Positions 26,001 through 38,885 of a stretch of 64,000 nt of DNA are shown piece by piece. The notes under the pieces were generated by a model. The model saw only the letters and a list, made by a program, of their open reading frames with translations. It had not been told where the DNA came from and made no database searches. Each line of letters opens with the position of its first letter. Positions within the stretch are counted from its first letter, which is position 1. Source of the stretch: Eremophila alpestris peregrina (Eukaryota; Chordata; Aves; Passeriformes; Alaudidae); NCBI GenBank assembly GCA_009792885.1, contig WMCF01000025.1:4257899-4321898 (forward strand). The letters run 5' to 3'. A program made the position numbers and the translations under genes.

Positions 26001-27106
26001 AGGGAGCAGTGCATTCACTTTCACACCTTGGGGCCTTTCATACCTCAGGCCCACAGATGTCGTCTGCCTTTTCAGCAAGTCCCACTGGGATCTCTTTAAT
26101 GAGGAACCATGATTTCTGTTTTTTCTATTGCCTGGCACTGGACATGAAGTGGGAAAGCAGCTGGATCATTCCTTTGCTGTTGGTGTGTGCCTGGGTCAAT
26201 AGAAAGGCTGTATAGACAACCCACTTCTGTTTGCTTTCCATGGCTTCCACCTTGCCCTTGGTACTTCCATCTTCTCCAAGATCGTGGACTTACGTGAAAT
26301 TGGTGCAGGTGTCTCTTGAGTTTAACCTCTGCTGTTCAGTCAGGTCAGTATTTGATTGGGAGTGATTGGTATCCTTTGATCCATATGTTCCAAACCAATG
26401 TCATGTGATGATTTACTGTGAGCAAGGCATAGTGTACAGATTGGTCACAGCGTGAAGGAGAAATAATGTGGAAATTGACTTCACAGCTACAAAAACACAA
26501 TGTAAGTAAAAAGTGCCAAAAATCAGATGGCAGAAAATACTTTTCTTAATAGAAAAACTTGCCAGGACTAAATAAATTGACTTCTTGAAGGCAGCTTGTC
26601 TCTTTATTCTGTATCCAACTGAATGTCTCAGACTAGACTTTACACAAGCATGTTGTATTCGCAGAAACAATTAACAGACCCATGTGAGTTATAATTGGAA
26701 CACTTGCATTATTCTCACAGCTTTTAAAGTGCAATTTAGATAAAATCTTATGCTTTAATTTTGCTGTAAACTGGGTATTATGTTACACAGTTTCAGTTTT
26801 TATACAACTTCCTGGGCTGGGATTTGGACTGTTTTAATCCTGTACTGCAAGGAGTTTAAGTAATTTTGAATGTCATATTTATTTCTGGAGTACTCATTCC
26901 CATAGTAGTATAAATACTCAAAATGTGTTCACAAGGAATTGTGGTACTCAAATTTCAATCTGATCTGAGCTACCAACAAAGTATAAGAAGTGTTCTCTCT
27001 TTTCCAGTCTACCACTTCTTTCTCTGCTTGTAAGGAGTTTGGACCTTTTTGGGTAGACCATATAACAATTTTTCACATGGGTTGAAATCTTTTTTCACAG
27101 ATTCTG
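23060..27106. other. Unique AT-rich DNA, no gene seen
   Basis: No repeat or exon could be supported. The T-rich stretch at about 24990-25380 may be a very old, unrecognisable repeat. Confidence 0.5.
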
Positions 27107-27350
27107 TAACATAGGATAACAGGTTGAAAGAGCCCAGGCCACATTCTATTGCACCTCATATGCTGAAAGCCAGGTTGCTCAGTACTGAGTCCAGTTGAGT
27201 TTTGCATACCTCAAAGCATGGACACTCCACGACCCCTTTGGCAACGTGTTCCATTGCTCAGTCATACTCACAGCAAATAAAAATTTTTCTTAACGTTTAA
27301 ATGTAATTTCTCATTGTTTTTTTGTTGCAAGAGGAAAAGGTAACCTGCCA
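27107..27350 (-). mobile_element. Old CR1 LINE fragment, 3' end
   Basis: On the plus strand it begins 'aacataggataacaggttga', the degraded complement of the CR1 3' end. It continues 'ttgctcagtactgagtccag', TTGAGTTTTGCATACCTC, 'ctccacgacccctttggcaa', 'gtgttccattgctcagtc' and 'tttttcttaacgtttaaatg'. These are the CR1 3' blocks in the right order. Divergence is clearly higher than in the CR1 at 47 kb, so this is an older subfamily. Confidence 0.85.
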
Positions 27351-29983
27351 AAATAATTTCTCTGTTGTTACTCTAGGTAAATATCAGTCACCAATCACAG
27401 TGAAGACTATTGTATGAGGAGGAAGAGGATGGTGAAATTTCCTCCTTTCCTGGTCCTTAGTTAGTCATTAATCAAGGTTTAGATCCTGCAAAGTTACCAT
27501 CTATGGATATCTGGAGACTTATTTTCAAAGCAGATGCACAACACATGTGTGCCTGTAAGTTTGTTCACTACAGAAGTCAATCAAACCTTGTCAATCTCCA
27601 AGTCAACAACAAACGTCTTAGCAAACTGAGAGTAACCAGGATTTTGTATTTCTGTCTTCTCTTTTACTGAACCAGAAACTAGTAACTACCAGAAACACTT
27701 CTGCTTCCCTTCATTTCCCTGAGTGTCCATTTATATACAATAAATTTCATTGCTGTTAACTATAATCATCACTAACCTTTCAGGTTACTGTTGATTTCTT
27801 CTGAGTTGCTATCATCCCAGAGTTTCACCACTGGAGTTTCTAGTCCACAGATAGGAAACTGGGAGGAAATTTTTGTCTTTCCCAGAATATGCCCAGATGG
27901 GAGGTTGGTAACTGGAGAGCTTATTAAGCTCAATGACAAAGCTGATTAGCTCCACAGTCAAGGGGGTTGTGGAGTTGTAAGGCATATGGAAATCATTTGT
28001 CTTATTTATATCAAAGCTTTTTATGGAGTCAGCATTGTGCTGTAGAGCACCCAGATACTGTAGAGTCAGCGTTCCAACAGAAGACTCTCCTAGTAAAATA
28101 TTTTCAGCTGAATCTACCACCTCACTGCATTGAGACAGAATTATTACAGAAGTGTATTTCATGAACCGTGCAATTCATAGGCAATGAAATTTTAATCCAG
28201 CTGCACAGTAATTTTGATAACTGAGAGGATTCCATCTTCACTTTGTGTTCCTGCCACCTTGAATCCTGGCACATGCCTATGGAAAGAGATCAATTGAACA
28301 TAGTATTATCTGACTGGGAAAGAAGTGAGAGTAACAGGAGCAAAGTTAGCTAACTGGGAAGTTTAGGGATTGAACCAAACCTTTCCAATGTTCTTATCCA
28401 TTACTCTGTGAAAGAGAAAATGGTATATTGTGCACAAAACCTGAGTGCACTAATCAACAGTTTCCTGGTTGAGAATTGCATTAATGAAAATAAATTTCAA
28501 GTGACATAGTAGTTGGAAACACCAGTGTGTGTGTCTAGGCCAGACAAATTCATTCAAAACATAGGTAATGGGAACAAATACCAGATGCATCTCCAGCCCT
28601 GAATAACTAGCTAAATAAATGACATGGCTAGCTAGGGGTTTCCAAGGTGTCTGTGAGTATCACCTGTTTTGATTCAATGAGGTAGCTGTCAAGCCATGGT
28701 GTTCTCCAGGTGACTTACTGAGCACCAGCAGGTGCCCAAAGCTCATCCTCAGTGCTCGTTGTTGTGTTGCCATGGGCAGAATGACCATTTTTAACAGAGT
28801 GAGCCACACATCAGTTTTTAAGATGAATCTGGAAACCTGCCCAGATTATACACCTGTTTGTGTGACTCAAAGGGAAGGCAAAGAGCTTTTAAAACTCCTA
28901 TATGTTTTTTTTCTTGAGCATATGCAATTATAATCAATAATTGTGACTTTTTTCCTAGCTCTCCATTTCTCCAGAAATCTGCAATTCCACCTCCTTTATC
29001 ATGCTAATACAGAGTTCAGCTGAGGCCTGGCTGATGTTACACATATGTACATGAGTGGAAGAGCTGTAAATTGCTGATGTACTGACAAACAGCAGTTCTG
29101 CTGACACAGCTGCAGAACCAGTTGCTTGCTGTAAGTTGGTAGAGACACAAGGGAAAGCCCAGGGTTTGTGTCTCAATCAATATCTTGCTGCCTATTCATG
29201 CACCCCAACTTAGACATCTTCTTGCTATTGTTCTATTTTCTTTTTCTAACCTATGAGATTTTTTTCCCCCACTCATCTGTTTTCTCCCCCACCCCCTTGT
29301 TTTTGTTTTTTTTTTTCTTTTTCATTTGAATAACTGAGTTTTAAGGTGTGGTTGATGCTTTTTGCCAAAGATATTTTTCATTCTTGTTCTGAACCTAGAA
29401 ATGTTGGCAATAGCAAGTTTTTTGTTTGCATGTCAGGTATGTACATCAAAAATATAAATATAGGTGTATAAGTAGGTCAGTAGGAAGCCAGCTTGTGAAT
29501 TCATGGGTACTTATTTATTATTCCTGATGGACTGCACCATGCAGATCCTGCCTTTTCCCTAAGTATCTCCATATCTGCAAAAGATGGCCTCCAAAAGGGC
29601 CAATTTTAAGTCTTGCAATTCCTTTTACTTCTAGATACAAATGATGATACTTTTTAAGTTTGTGGGAAGCTTCTCATGTAACTGAGGTAGACATTTGGGA
29701 AGGGTGGGGTTGCTCATAGATCTACCCATAGCAGCACTCATTTCAGAAGTGTTCCATTTCGATTTTTAATGGGGAACCTAGCACTTATGTCCCAATTTTG
29801 TATGCCCCTATACATTACACTTATATAGGAATTTTCCTGTGTTCTCAGGATTACATGAATTTGAGTGTGTGTGCAAACCAGGTCTAAGTCAGGGCATATT
29901 TAAGCTTCTACTCAACTGGCTAAAATTGGTCTACTGGATAAAGTCATCCAAGAGCATGGGACAGTGATTCTGTTGTTGTGAGC
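27351..29983. other. Unique DNA, no gene seen
   Basis: A 116-codon minus-strand frame at 27812-28162 was examined; it has no recognisable domain. A pyrimidine-rich low-complexity patch (C and T runs) lies at about 29260-29330. Confidence 0.5.
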
Positions 29984-30090
29984 TGTGATGGGTTGAACCA
30001 GGCTGGATGCCAGGCACCAGCCAAAGATGGTGCATCACTCCCCTCCTCAGCTGAGTTGTGGAGAAAAAATGTAATGTATATACATTTGCA
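29984..30090 (-). mobile_element. Truncated avian LTR fragment
   Basis: It opens TGTGATGGGTTGAACCAGG and runs through 'ctggatgccaggcaccagcc' and 'catcactcccctcctcagct' to 'gagaaaaaatgtaatg'. This is the reverse-complement edge of a common avian ERV LTR. The rest, including the poly(A) region that would follow, is missing, so only about 105 bp of the terminal part survives. Confidence 0.7.
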
Positions 30091-30289
30091 ATGCATAAAA
30101 CTCTCTTCTTTGTCTCCAAAGAACAGAGTTTCTTTCATTTAACAGCCTGGGTGGCTGCATATTAGGAAATCTGTGGCATAGAAAAAGGAAAAAAAAAATA
30201 TTTCCTTAAGAGGTTCCCTACAGAGTTCTCATAATCAGAAAATACTCTCTTGAATTGTGGGGTGTGTCTGGATCACCTTATTTTAAAAA

Positions 30290-30650
30290 TACTGATTACT
30301 TTCTCTTTTGAGGATTTGTCAATTCCTTTTTAAACTAATTTTTATGTTTGGCCTCCACGTTCCACAGGAGTCTGCGTTGCAGTTACCCTTTCTTTTGATG
30401 GGAAAAAAAAATTATTTTAATTTGCTTTAAACTAGCTGTGTGATGATTTTATTGATCATTCACATGTTCTTGTCTCAGAAAAAAGAGCAAAAATCATTCC
30501 TGGCTTAGTTTCTCCACATCATTCAATGCTTTATTAACTTCTAAACTTCCAAGATTTTTTTATTTTTTTTTTAAACTAAAATATAGAGTTTTCTGCACAT
30601 CTGATAACTCTTATATTTTGGTTGTTTACCATCCCTCTTCTGGTACTTTT
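30290..30650 (-). mobile_element. Very old amniote-type CR1 remnant
   Basis: 'tttttaaactaatttttatg', 'tttggcctccacgttccaca', 'ttaatttgctttaaactagc', 'gttcttgtctcagaaaaaag' and 'tagtttctccacatcattca' follow the order of the CR1 type widespread in turtles and crocodilians. Identity is low and the right end fades into T-rich DNA. Confidence 0.55.
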
Positions 30651-33600
30651 ACATAGTATTTTCTGGTCAGAATTAGGCATATGATGGCTTCTACAGTATC
30701 TGATTGACACTTGTGACAGCTATTTTTTTAAAACAGTTGAAAATGTTCTATTTGTCCTTCTCTGGTGGAACTTTTTGAATTTTCAAATGGCTCACGATGA
30801 ATTGATTTTTTTTTTCAGCAATAGAGTAGGTCATTGTAGATGTTAATGTCACTTTTACATGTGTGTTATATGCACTTTTCTATATTTAATTTAATCTGCT
30901 CCTGCTTTTATCTCTGTCTTATCTCTCAGCCCCACAAGTACTGCTTTAAGCTTATATCTTGATGGTCCTCAATAATTTCTATCTTCACAAGTCATCCCTT
31001 TTTCCAGATCATATATAAAGATGTAGAGGTGAGCAGGGTCATATATGATTCTACTGATTCTTGACTTTCTTCCTCCACAGAGACTAGTTATATAATTTTG
31101 CCCTGGAATAATTTTTTAAAATAAATTAAATTAAAAGAAGCATTTCCTTTATCCCCGGACAGCTCATATTTTAAAGAAACATTATGACTTGAATTTTAAA
31201 ATTTTATGAAAACTCAAGTACATAGTATCTGTTGATTGCTTAGAAATTATACTCATTGAAGTTTTCTCAGCACCCTACTTCAAAATTGAAGAAAATAATC
31301 CTAGAACATATTCTGTGAATCCATTGCTGGACACCTGGGTGTGTGTCCTGGAAGAATTTGGTAACACTCTTTCTGTGGAATAATCTCTGTTGTAGATTAT
31401 TGCTGATGATTGAATCATCATTTCCTAACATAACCCCTTGCAAATTTAAATATATTGGTGGATACATATAGGTATAACACAGGAAAAATACCTGTCTTTA
31501 GGTGTGGAAGAAGATGCAATTTGCTCTTCCATTTATTAATAGTGTGGTGCCCTGGCATGAGTCAAGCCCAAAACCAATCTTATTACTTGTAGGTCAAAAA
31601 TAGTAATTGAGGGATAGCAAAATTTATGTCATCTATAAACCGTAAGTCTTTGGAGTAGAACTGTGCCCCAGAGTCCTAGTTTCAAAATTACAAAGGGCTT
31701 GTTTTATACGGGATGCTTTGTGTGTGCGTGATATTCCTGGGAAAACAGAGGGCTGTATTTATGCAGACATGACAGAGATGGATCATGTTAATGCATTATC
31801 AGTTGAAGATCAGGCACTGCTGAGAGCAAGGTCTTGGAGCAGTCAATGCTTTCTAAGGATGATCAAATTTTGCAGCGAAATGTTTCTGATCCACTGGCAT
31901 TATGTTACTCAAATAATGACAATATTTTTAACTGCAGTAGTCATTGGTCATTTAAGACCTCAATAATAATGCAAGCATAATAAAAATTGGATACTCCTCA
32001 GGCACTGTCTCACCTTTTAGGGCAGGGAAATTTTTTCTTTTTGCTCTGTAGGATGCTTTGTTGCTGATTAGCATGCAATGAGAACAAATGTTTTGCAACT
32101 GGTACTAGTGTTTATTTAACTGAGCTCCACAACTGTCCTGCAGTGCTAAGGTGCCAAGCATATGGCAGGCAACTGCTAATTAAGCAAAACACTTTGATTA
32201 ATACGTATCCTTTCCAATATGCTGCACAATTTACTTGATCTCTACAAACTGAAACAATGGCATTTATTCAAGTGTCTACTGTTTTCACTGCCAGTTTTGC
32301 AACCTTTCAGCCTGTTTCATGCACTAGCAATTTCTTCTTTGGTGGCATTCCTCCAGAGACAGCTAGGGTTGAAAGGTGCTACCTTCCCTTCTGTAAGTTC
32401 TTTTAAAATCTAGATTTAAAGCCTAAAATCTCAAGATCCTTCTGGTGAACAGGTAAGAAATTGAGACATATAGAACCTTCAGTATATATGACCACCTATG
32501 CATCAAATCAGTAATAGATGCAGTACAAAAAAATGCACAAAAAACCCAGCAACCTGCCTCTAAATTTCCCTCATCTTGTTTTTTGACACTATGGAGATAT
32601 CCAGCTTAGAAACACAATGGCCATACACAGCCTTTGTAATTAATTATTAGAGGGGGAATCACCTCTCTCTTTGACAGTGTCTCAAATGTGAATATGCACA
32701 TGAGGGCACTGTTGTGGGTATCTTTGTCAAGCCAAAATATTGTTTGAAATTAGTATGAAATGGAGCTTGTGGACTGTTATAACTTCTAACCTGTGACGTG
32801 TTGTCATATGATATTCTTAGGTAGAGCTTCAGTACTGATGCTGGAAGCTCATAGGCTTAATACCTGATGATTAAGCTAAAATACACTCAAGTCAGTAGAA
32901 GCCCTTATTCACTTTTAAATGTTTTATATTTCACTTTCTAAGGTGCAAGCTCTTGTAATTCTTCTTTATAAAATTATGCCAAAAGTTTTGGTGCTTCATT
33001 ACGGAAAGCATTCATTGTTCAGTTATAAATTTCTTATACATTATTGATGAGTTTTAGTGTTTTGTCTTTTAGCAGATACTGTCCCTAAAAAAAAAGTAAG
33101 TAGTTTTAAGAAACTTTACCTCCATTTTCTTAGAAAGAACGCCGTTGCTTCGTTGGAAACTTTTTTTGTAATCTAGGTAAGAAAAGGAATACAGAATCAG
33201 ATATCATTTAAAATGTATGCTTGAACAAAAGCAGTTTTATTGTTTTAAGCTGTGAAAAATTTCAAAAAATATCTTTATTTTACTTATTGCTTATCCTTAC
33301 ACATGTAAAGAATTCAGGAAAAAATGTAAACATCCCACTGAGCAAAACTGTGAATGGTGTTAAAAAGCCAGTTTCAGCTGGGCAGCAGGAATGGTGACAA
33401 ATGCCTCACCTTAAAAAAACACACAGTCCCAGTATGGTTTTGTCTGGCTTTGTTGGACTGGGGAAACAAAAATACTAAAATACATGAAAAAAACCCTTCC
33501 AAAAAAAACCAGACTAATATTATGGCAGGTAGGATAGAAAAAAAACCCCAGACTTTTTTAATCCCTAAGAAAGCTTTTAAAAGATCCAGGCTTAAACCAT

Positions 33601-34024
33601 CATGAATGGATATGAAGCCTGTGACAATATTTAGTATCAATACAACTTAAGAGTCAGTAGGGATCCCATTTTATATGGAGACCAGGTGTTTGTTTCTGTC
33701 GTGTCCCTCCTTTTGTGAACTGTGATTTTTTTTGTTCCCAAATATAGGGGTTTTTTTCTGATTTTGGGTTATTGTTATAGATGCTAACCACTATTCCATG
33801 TAGAGTCCATTCTTGAAGGGACAGCAGGTGAAAGCAATAATTTTAATTTTCAATGAAGAAGTGGTATTCATACAGCAACCTTGGCTGGAATAATAATTTG
33901 ATTTTTTTAAAATCTGTCTTGTCTCATATTTGACAACATACCTTGGAATGATGACCTGTTGAAAGAAATAGTTCCATTTGGAGGACCCAATAAGAATGTG
34001 ATATAAGAAAGAATGAAAATTGTG
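30651..34024. other. Unique AT-rich DNA, no gene seen
   Basis: No exon or repeat family recognised. About 31960-32220 contains TTAATTA-type and GATTAGCATGC motifs in mixed-composition sequence and is a weak candidate for a conserved non-coding element. Confidence 0.5.
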
Positions 34025-34085
34025 TTTTTTAAAATTTAAAATAATTTTTAAAATTTAAAATAATTTTTAAATTATTTAAAAATGA
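34025..34085. repeat. AT-only tandem repeat, 19-bp unit
   Basis: AAAATTTAAAATAATTTTT occurs at 34031-34049 and again at 34050-34068 without mismatch, then continues as a degraded third unit. The unit is itself nearly palindromic. Confidence 0.9.
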
Positions 34086-36521
34086 AAATGGTATTAAAAT
34101 CATAAAAACAAAAAAGATTATAATTAATTTTTAAAGTTTTTTTTTCTTTTGAACTACCTGAGGCTATTTACTCATGAGTTTTGAATGTTTGCAGGTTGGT
34201 GGGGAGAAGTGGGTGGCTATGTAATATCACAAACTCATCCTTTCACTGACCGAAGAACTTGTGAAGAGACTATGTAAATTGAATACACAGCCTGGATTCC
34301 ATTTGATGTTTGTATTGATCTTCTGAAGGCAAGTTAAGTACACTTAGGCTTGTTATAAAGATTGTAGATCAGCAGATCATTTTCTATGTATCTCAGAAAA
34401 TCTGTATGGAGCTTAGGGTTTGGTGAATCTTACAATGAAAGCCAATGAAGGACAGGATACCTGCTCCTTTTTTTACACAAGGCACAACAGTCTGCACTTA
34501 ATAATTTTAAACTACAATCACATTAAAAGTGTTAGTGCTAAGGCTGTAGAATTCTTCTAAATAACATTCCTTGATGACATCATATAGCAGTTGCCTTTCA
34601 GTTTTGTGTCATATTAATTGCATGCGCTTTTTCTGACAATGTTTGTGATTTCTTCCTGTAGGTGAGGATCAGACTAGGTTATAATAGTGTCTCTTTCTGT
34701 CCTTAAGATATATAAATCTGTCAATCCCTTTATGCTCTAGTCATATATGATCTAGGGTTTCTGCTGAGTGGAAGTTCTTACAGTATAGCCAGATGTGCTT
34801 TAGGTGATTTTAAAGGAAAATGAGAAATCTCATCAGAAGCTGTCAGGGGGCCTTTATGGCTTTGGTGTCACAGGATTGAATTGTGAGAACTTTTGTGCTT
34901 CTTGTGTGTGCATTCAAAAATCTTCTAATCCTTCAGAAAGCCTCTCAGCATTGGTTTCCCTTTAGACCTGGTATCTCAGAAAAATAACCTCCTTTCATAG
35001 GCAGTTCATATATGGCCATCATGAATTTTGGAGATATGTTGTTAGGCACTTGTAGTGTTAGGAAGTCTTCTGTAAGATGTGCTCATCTGCCACTTCAGCT
35101 TTTGGCATCCTTCCTCGCTGAAATGTCTGAAGCTCAAATTGAGATCAGTCATGGTGTGCACATCCAGACCCTACTGAAGGCAAAAGATTCCTGAGAAAAC
35201 TTTGTTCTGTTCAGGATTGCCCCATTCATGTTTAGCATGAATCAGTCTTGCAGTGCTTTAAATCCATAATTCATTGTTCACAGGCACAGAGAAAAGATTC
35301 TTCTGTTCATTGTGGTTGCCTTTTGAATTTGAAGCTGTAATCACTGTCCCTCCTTGTCTTTTCTTTACTCTAGCCCCATTCCTTAAGGTTTTCTTTCCCA
35401 ACTGCCTGTTTAGACATATGAATAGGATATTTATCTTTTCTTTATGCCATTGTTGATTTTTTTTGGGAAGGTTTCTATGCAAGTAGGTGATCTTAGACCT
35501 ATAGTTTTGTGATTGATTATTCCTCTCTCAGCTAAGTACTCACTTTCTCTCATCCTAAAACAAATCTCTCAGAAAATATCATCAGTGCATCTTTTAATTT
35601 TCACAGGCAAGAGGCCTCTTGGTTCTGTTTACCACCTCCTCTGTTTCACCAGGATCATATTTACCTATCTAGCTTTTGAAAATGCTAACCAGAAGCAGCA
35701 ACAAAAAAATCCTTTACTACGTCAGTGACTGTGTTTCTTCCTTACCCAAAAGTAATTTTATTTTATTCTAAAGAGGCATACTTTTGTTGCTCACTCTAGC
35801 TGATGCTATTTCAGATGTAAAATGAACTGCAATGCAGGGAAACAAAAGAGAAAGAGAAGAAAAAGAGAATGGGTAGAGGATTGGTATTTTAAAGAAATGT
35901 CAAAGTATCACATTTTCCCTTTCCTTAGTGAAATTGTGACACTGGCATGGATTTTTAGGCAAATTGTTTTCTCTTTTGCTGCATTCCCTAAAGCAAATGT
36001 TTGCACATGAATCCTTTGCTTGAGGATTTTCTAAATACCTTAATAACAGGAAATTGCCTTTGCAGCATCTTTTGTGTACGTTTTTTAGGTAGTATACACA
36101 CTTGAAATGACACATTTGTCATTTACTTTCAGATGGCACTAAGCAGTAGCCTAGTTAAGAGTTCTCCAACCATCATAACATTGCACAATATAGTGTATTT
36201 CAGCAGGTCATGGGACTTCCCTACAGACTGTCATTTAAAGTGAGCTGTGTCACCATGCTCTGTAACACCAGCTGGTTAAAGCAGTATTTATATTCTTCAT
36301 CTGAGGAAAATAATAAAATAAACAAGAACAGCCCTAGCTAAACAAATTGTAATCCCAGTGCTATCACACTTTTTCATATCCAAGTTAAATAATTTCTGGA
36401 AGAATTAATTTATATATTTGTAATGCAATAATTGAATAGAAAAATTGGGAGTTTTATTATGGGCTCAGTGACAAATTGTCACTCTCACTGAGAAACAGAA
36501 TTGCTTGGCCTGTTTATTTAT
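34086..36521. other. Unique AT-rich DNA, no gene seen
   Basis: Nothing recognised on either strand. Confidence 0.55.
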
Positions 36522-36556
36522 TTAATATTGCATATGAACAACATATGCAATATTAA
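36522..36556. repeat. Perfect inverted repeat, 15-bp arms, 5-nt loop
   Basis: TTAATATTGCATATG (36522-36536) and its exact reverse complement CATATGCAATATTAA (36542-36556) flank AACAA. This is the strongest short hairpin noticed in the window. No surrounding element explains it. Confidence 0.92.
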
Positions 36557-37129
36557 GGTGATACAAATATGACTTCCATAGAGTTGCTTCTTGGTTATTT
36601 ACACAATTTAAGCACAGAAGAATAATTTTGAGACCTATTAAATCTACTGAATGCCAAATTAATTTTCTTCCAGCAGCTTTGACTCTGTGAACACAAGGTA
36701 GCTCATATGCTAAGGATCTTGTTGTTTCCATTGACATGACATAACTTTTGCCAAAAAATTCTCTGTGTTCCAAAACATGCTTGTGTAGACAACATTCATG
36801 CTTTGAAGCTGCACATTGCCCTGGTTCACTTTCAGCTCACTGGGCATTTGATTCAAGCATTATCAGAATAGGTTTAGAAAATGTTTCTCTTGCAGAGAAC
36901 AGTTCAAATAGTGTTTCTTCTGTCTCAGGTAAATCTGATGCTAAATTTCTTTCTCAAGTGAAAGACTAAGAGGCTGTTGACAGTCATTTAAATGACAAAA
37001 TAGGTACTTTAGAGACTATGATTGTGATTCAAAATAATAAAAGCAAATTTTTTTCACATAGGCTTAAAAGAGTACCCATCTCATTTTCCTGAATGGATGA
37101 CCAAATTAGTTAAACATAGTTTGGTGCTG
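36557..37129. other. Unique DNA, no gene seen
   Basis: No repeat or exon recognised; the short frame at 36748-36969 has no domain. Confidence 0.5.
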
Positions 37130-37610
37130 TTAGGCCCCACCTGAGAGGAACATTGATACAGTCTGCACACGGCCAGAATGGAATAAGCCCCGTGCAGATG
37201 TATCAATACTCTCTGAGGGTGCCTGCACCTCACAGAAATGGCTTAAAAATAATTTGTGAGACGGCTCCTTGGGTGTGTTTTGTAAAGCAAAAGGTTTAAT
37301 AAACTTTTAAAACAAGAAACAATAAAAGAAAAAAATAGAAACCGACCACAGGTACCTGAAAGCATTGCACCTTGCTATGACATCCCATGAAGCACTGAGA
37401 AACTGTGTTCTGCTTTATGTACTAAAGTATGTGGAGAGGTTTTATGGCAAACTGCCCAATAGAAAATAGCTACATTTCTGAAAGACAGGTAACTAGACTT
37501 ATCCGTGTTTCTGTCTAGGCATTCAGCCAATGGGTGCCAGGAGTGCAAAGAAACTTCAAGGGCCTTTCCCCCCTAAGTTCCATGGTAAAAATGAAACCCT
37601 TTTTCCTTCT
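37130..37610 (-). mobile_element. Probable degraded LTR
   Basis: The segment opens TGTTAGGCCCCACCTGAG and is richer in G+C and CpG than its flanks. 'aaaggtttaataaac…aaacaataaaag' resembles the region around the poly(A) site in the minus-strand LTR at 58.6 kb. Near its left edge is an imperfect inverted repeat, 37152-37168 with 37192-37207. No target duplication was found and the right end is a guess, so both strand and limits are tentative. Confidence 0.42.
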
Positions 37611-38885
37611 ATGGAAAATATCCACTTGGTTTAAAACTGCATTACTACAGAACATCAGCTCATCAAGGCATTAGCATCAACACTGAACATCAGTTATTCC
37701 AGAAATTCAGGAGGGTCAGGATTAGGTTTTCCATACATGCAATGTACATTATGTATCAGACACTATCCTTTTCTTTACCTGAAAGGCAACAGTGAAGTTA
37801 AAAATTTATTTATTTCAATAGGGATTTGGCATATTTACTGGGATTGAAGCTGGAAAAAACTATTACAGCTGTGTTACTTAGTAAAAGGAAAGTGTTAATT
37901 ATGGTGACAGTCCTTTCTTCCAGTGTGATATTTAATAATTTTGCTAAATAACCCTCATAAAAATATTCACGTTTGTATTCTTACATGCCAATTTTGAATT
38001 CTTGAGTAATGTATATATATAAAGGTCTTAAGATGGAGTTTAATTTTATTGCATATCCAATTTAAAGTCTTTTCATGAACAATTGAATGGGGAGAATGTC
38101 CTGGAAATTCTTTGTAAGAATTCAGTTAAAAATCATGTCAGATTTAGTTAAGATGATATCCTCTAATTTGCTTGTAAGTCACCCCACTATTCTTCTGCTT
38201 CTTATCAGTGGTTTTTAATGAAGTTTGCTAAAATAACTGTTATTGCCAAAATGAAACTGATACGGTGCAAGAATAAATGCAATATTTAGGAAAATTAAGC
38301 TTCTGTGTCTATTGAGACATGAGGCACTGTTTTGTTACTCTACAGTGTTGATTCCTATTTGGCCTTTTAAGATGGTACTATTTCTGTATAAATTTAGTTT
38401 TACCTCAGATTTCTTTCAGCTGGAAATATCAACCTTATCATAATTGCTATTCTAATTCATCTCTAGGTGTTTGAGTCTTTTGTAGCTGGCACTAATCCCC
38501 TGAAGTGGGGAACTTACTTTTCTTAATGTGACGTGCTAATGCCAATATAATAACAGTAACAGTAGGGAGCCCAGATTCATGTTCTCATAGCGATTAACAA
38601 GGATTTAAAGTACTTTTTCTTAAAAGAGATAATTATTACCATTTATAACATTCTCTTAGACTTTGATTGTTCAGCAAAGGTACCATCGAGGCACCTGACA
38701 GTGTTTGCAGCAAATTCTCTGAGCGAGACTTCATACCTAGTCTCTCCAACTTCAAAAGAAACAAACCAAAATATGTTTCAAGTCCAGTAACCAGCTCTTT
38801 GTCTCCCTGGCAGACTGGTGTCATGGCCTGGAAGAAGGCACGATGTTCACTGTAAATCCTTGTGCTGAACAAAGGCACCAATTCA
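37611..38885. other. Unique AT-rich DNA, no gene seen
   Basis: The 101-codon minus-strand frame at 38636-38941 ends against the next LTR and shows no recognisable domain. Confidence 0.5.

Noticed and set aside
27812..28162. 116-codon minus-strand frame considered as a retroviral fragment
   Set aside because: No recognisable retroviral motif and no flanking LTR. Length is within what chance allows.
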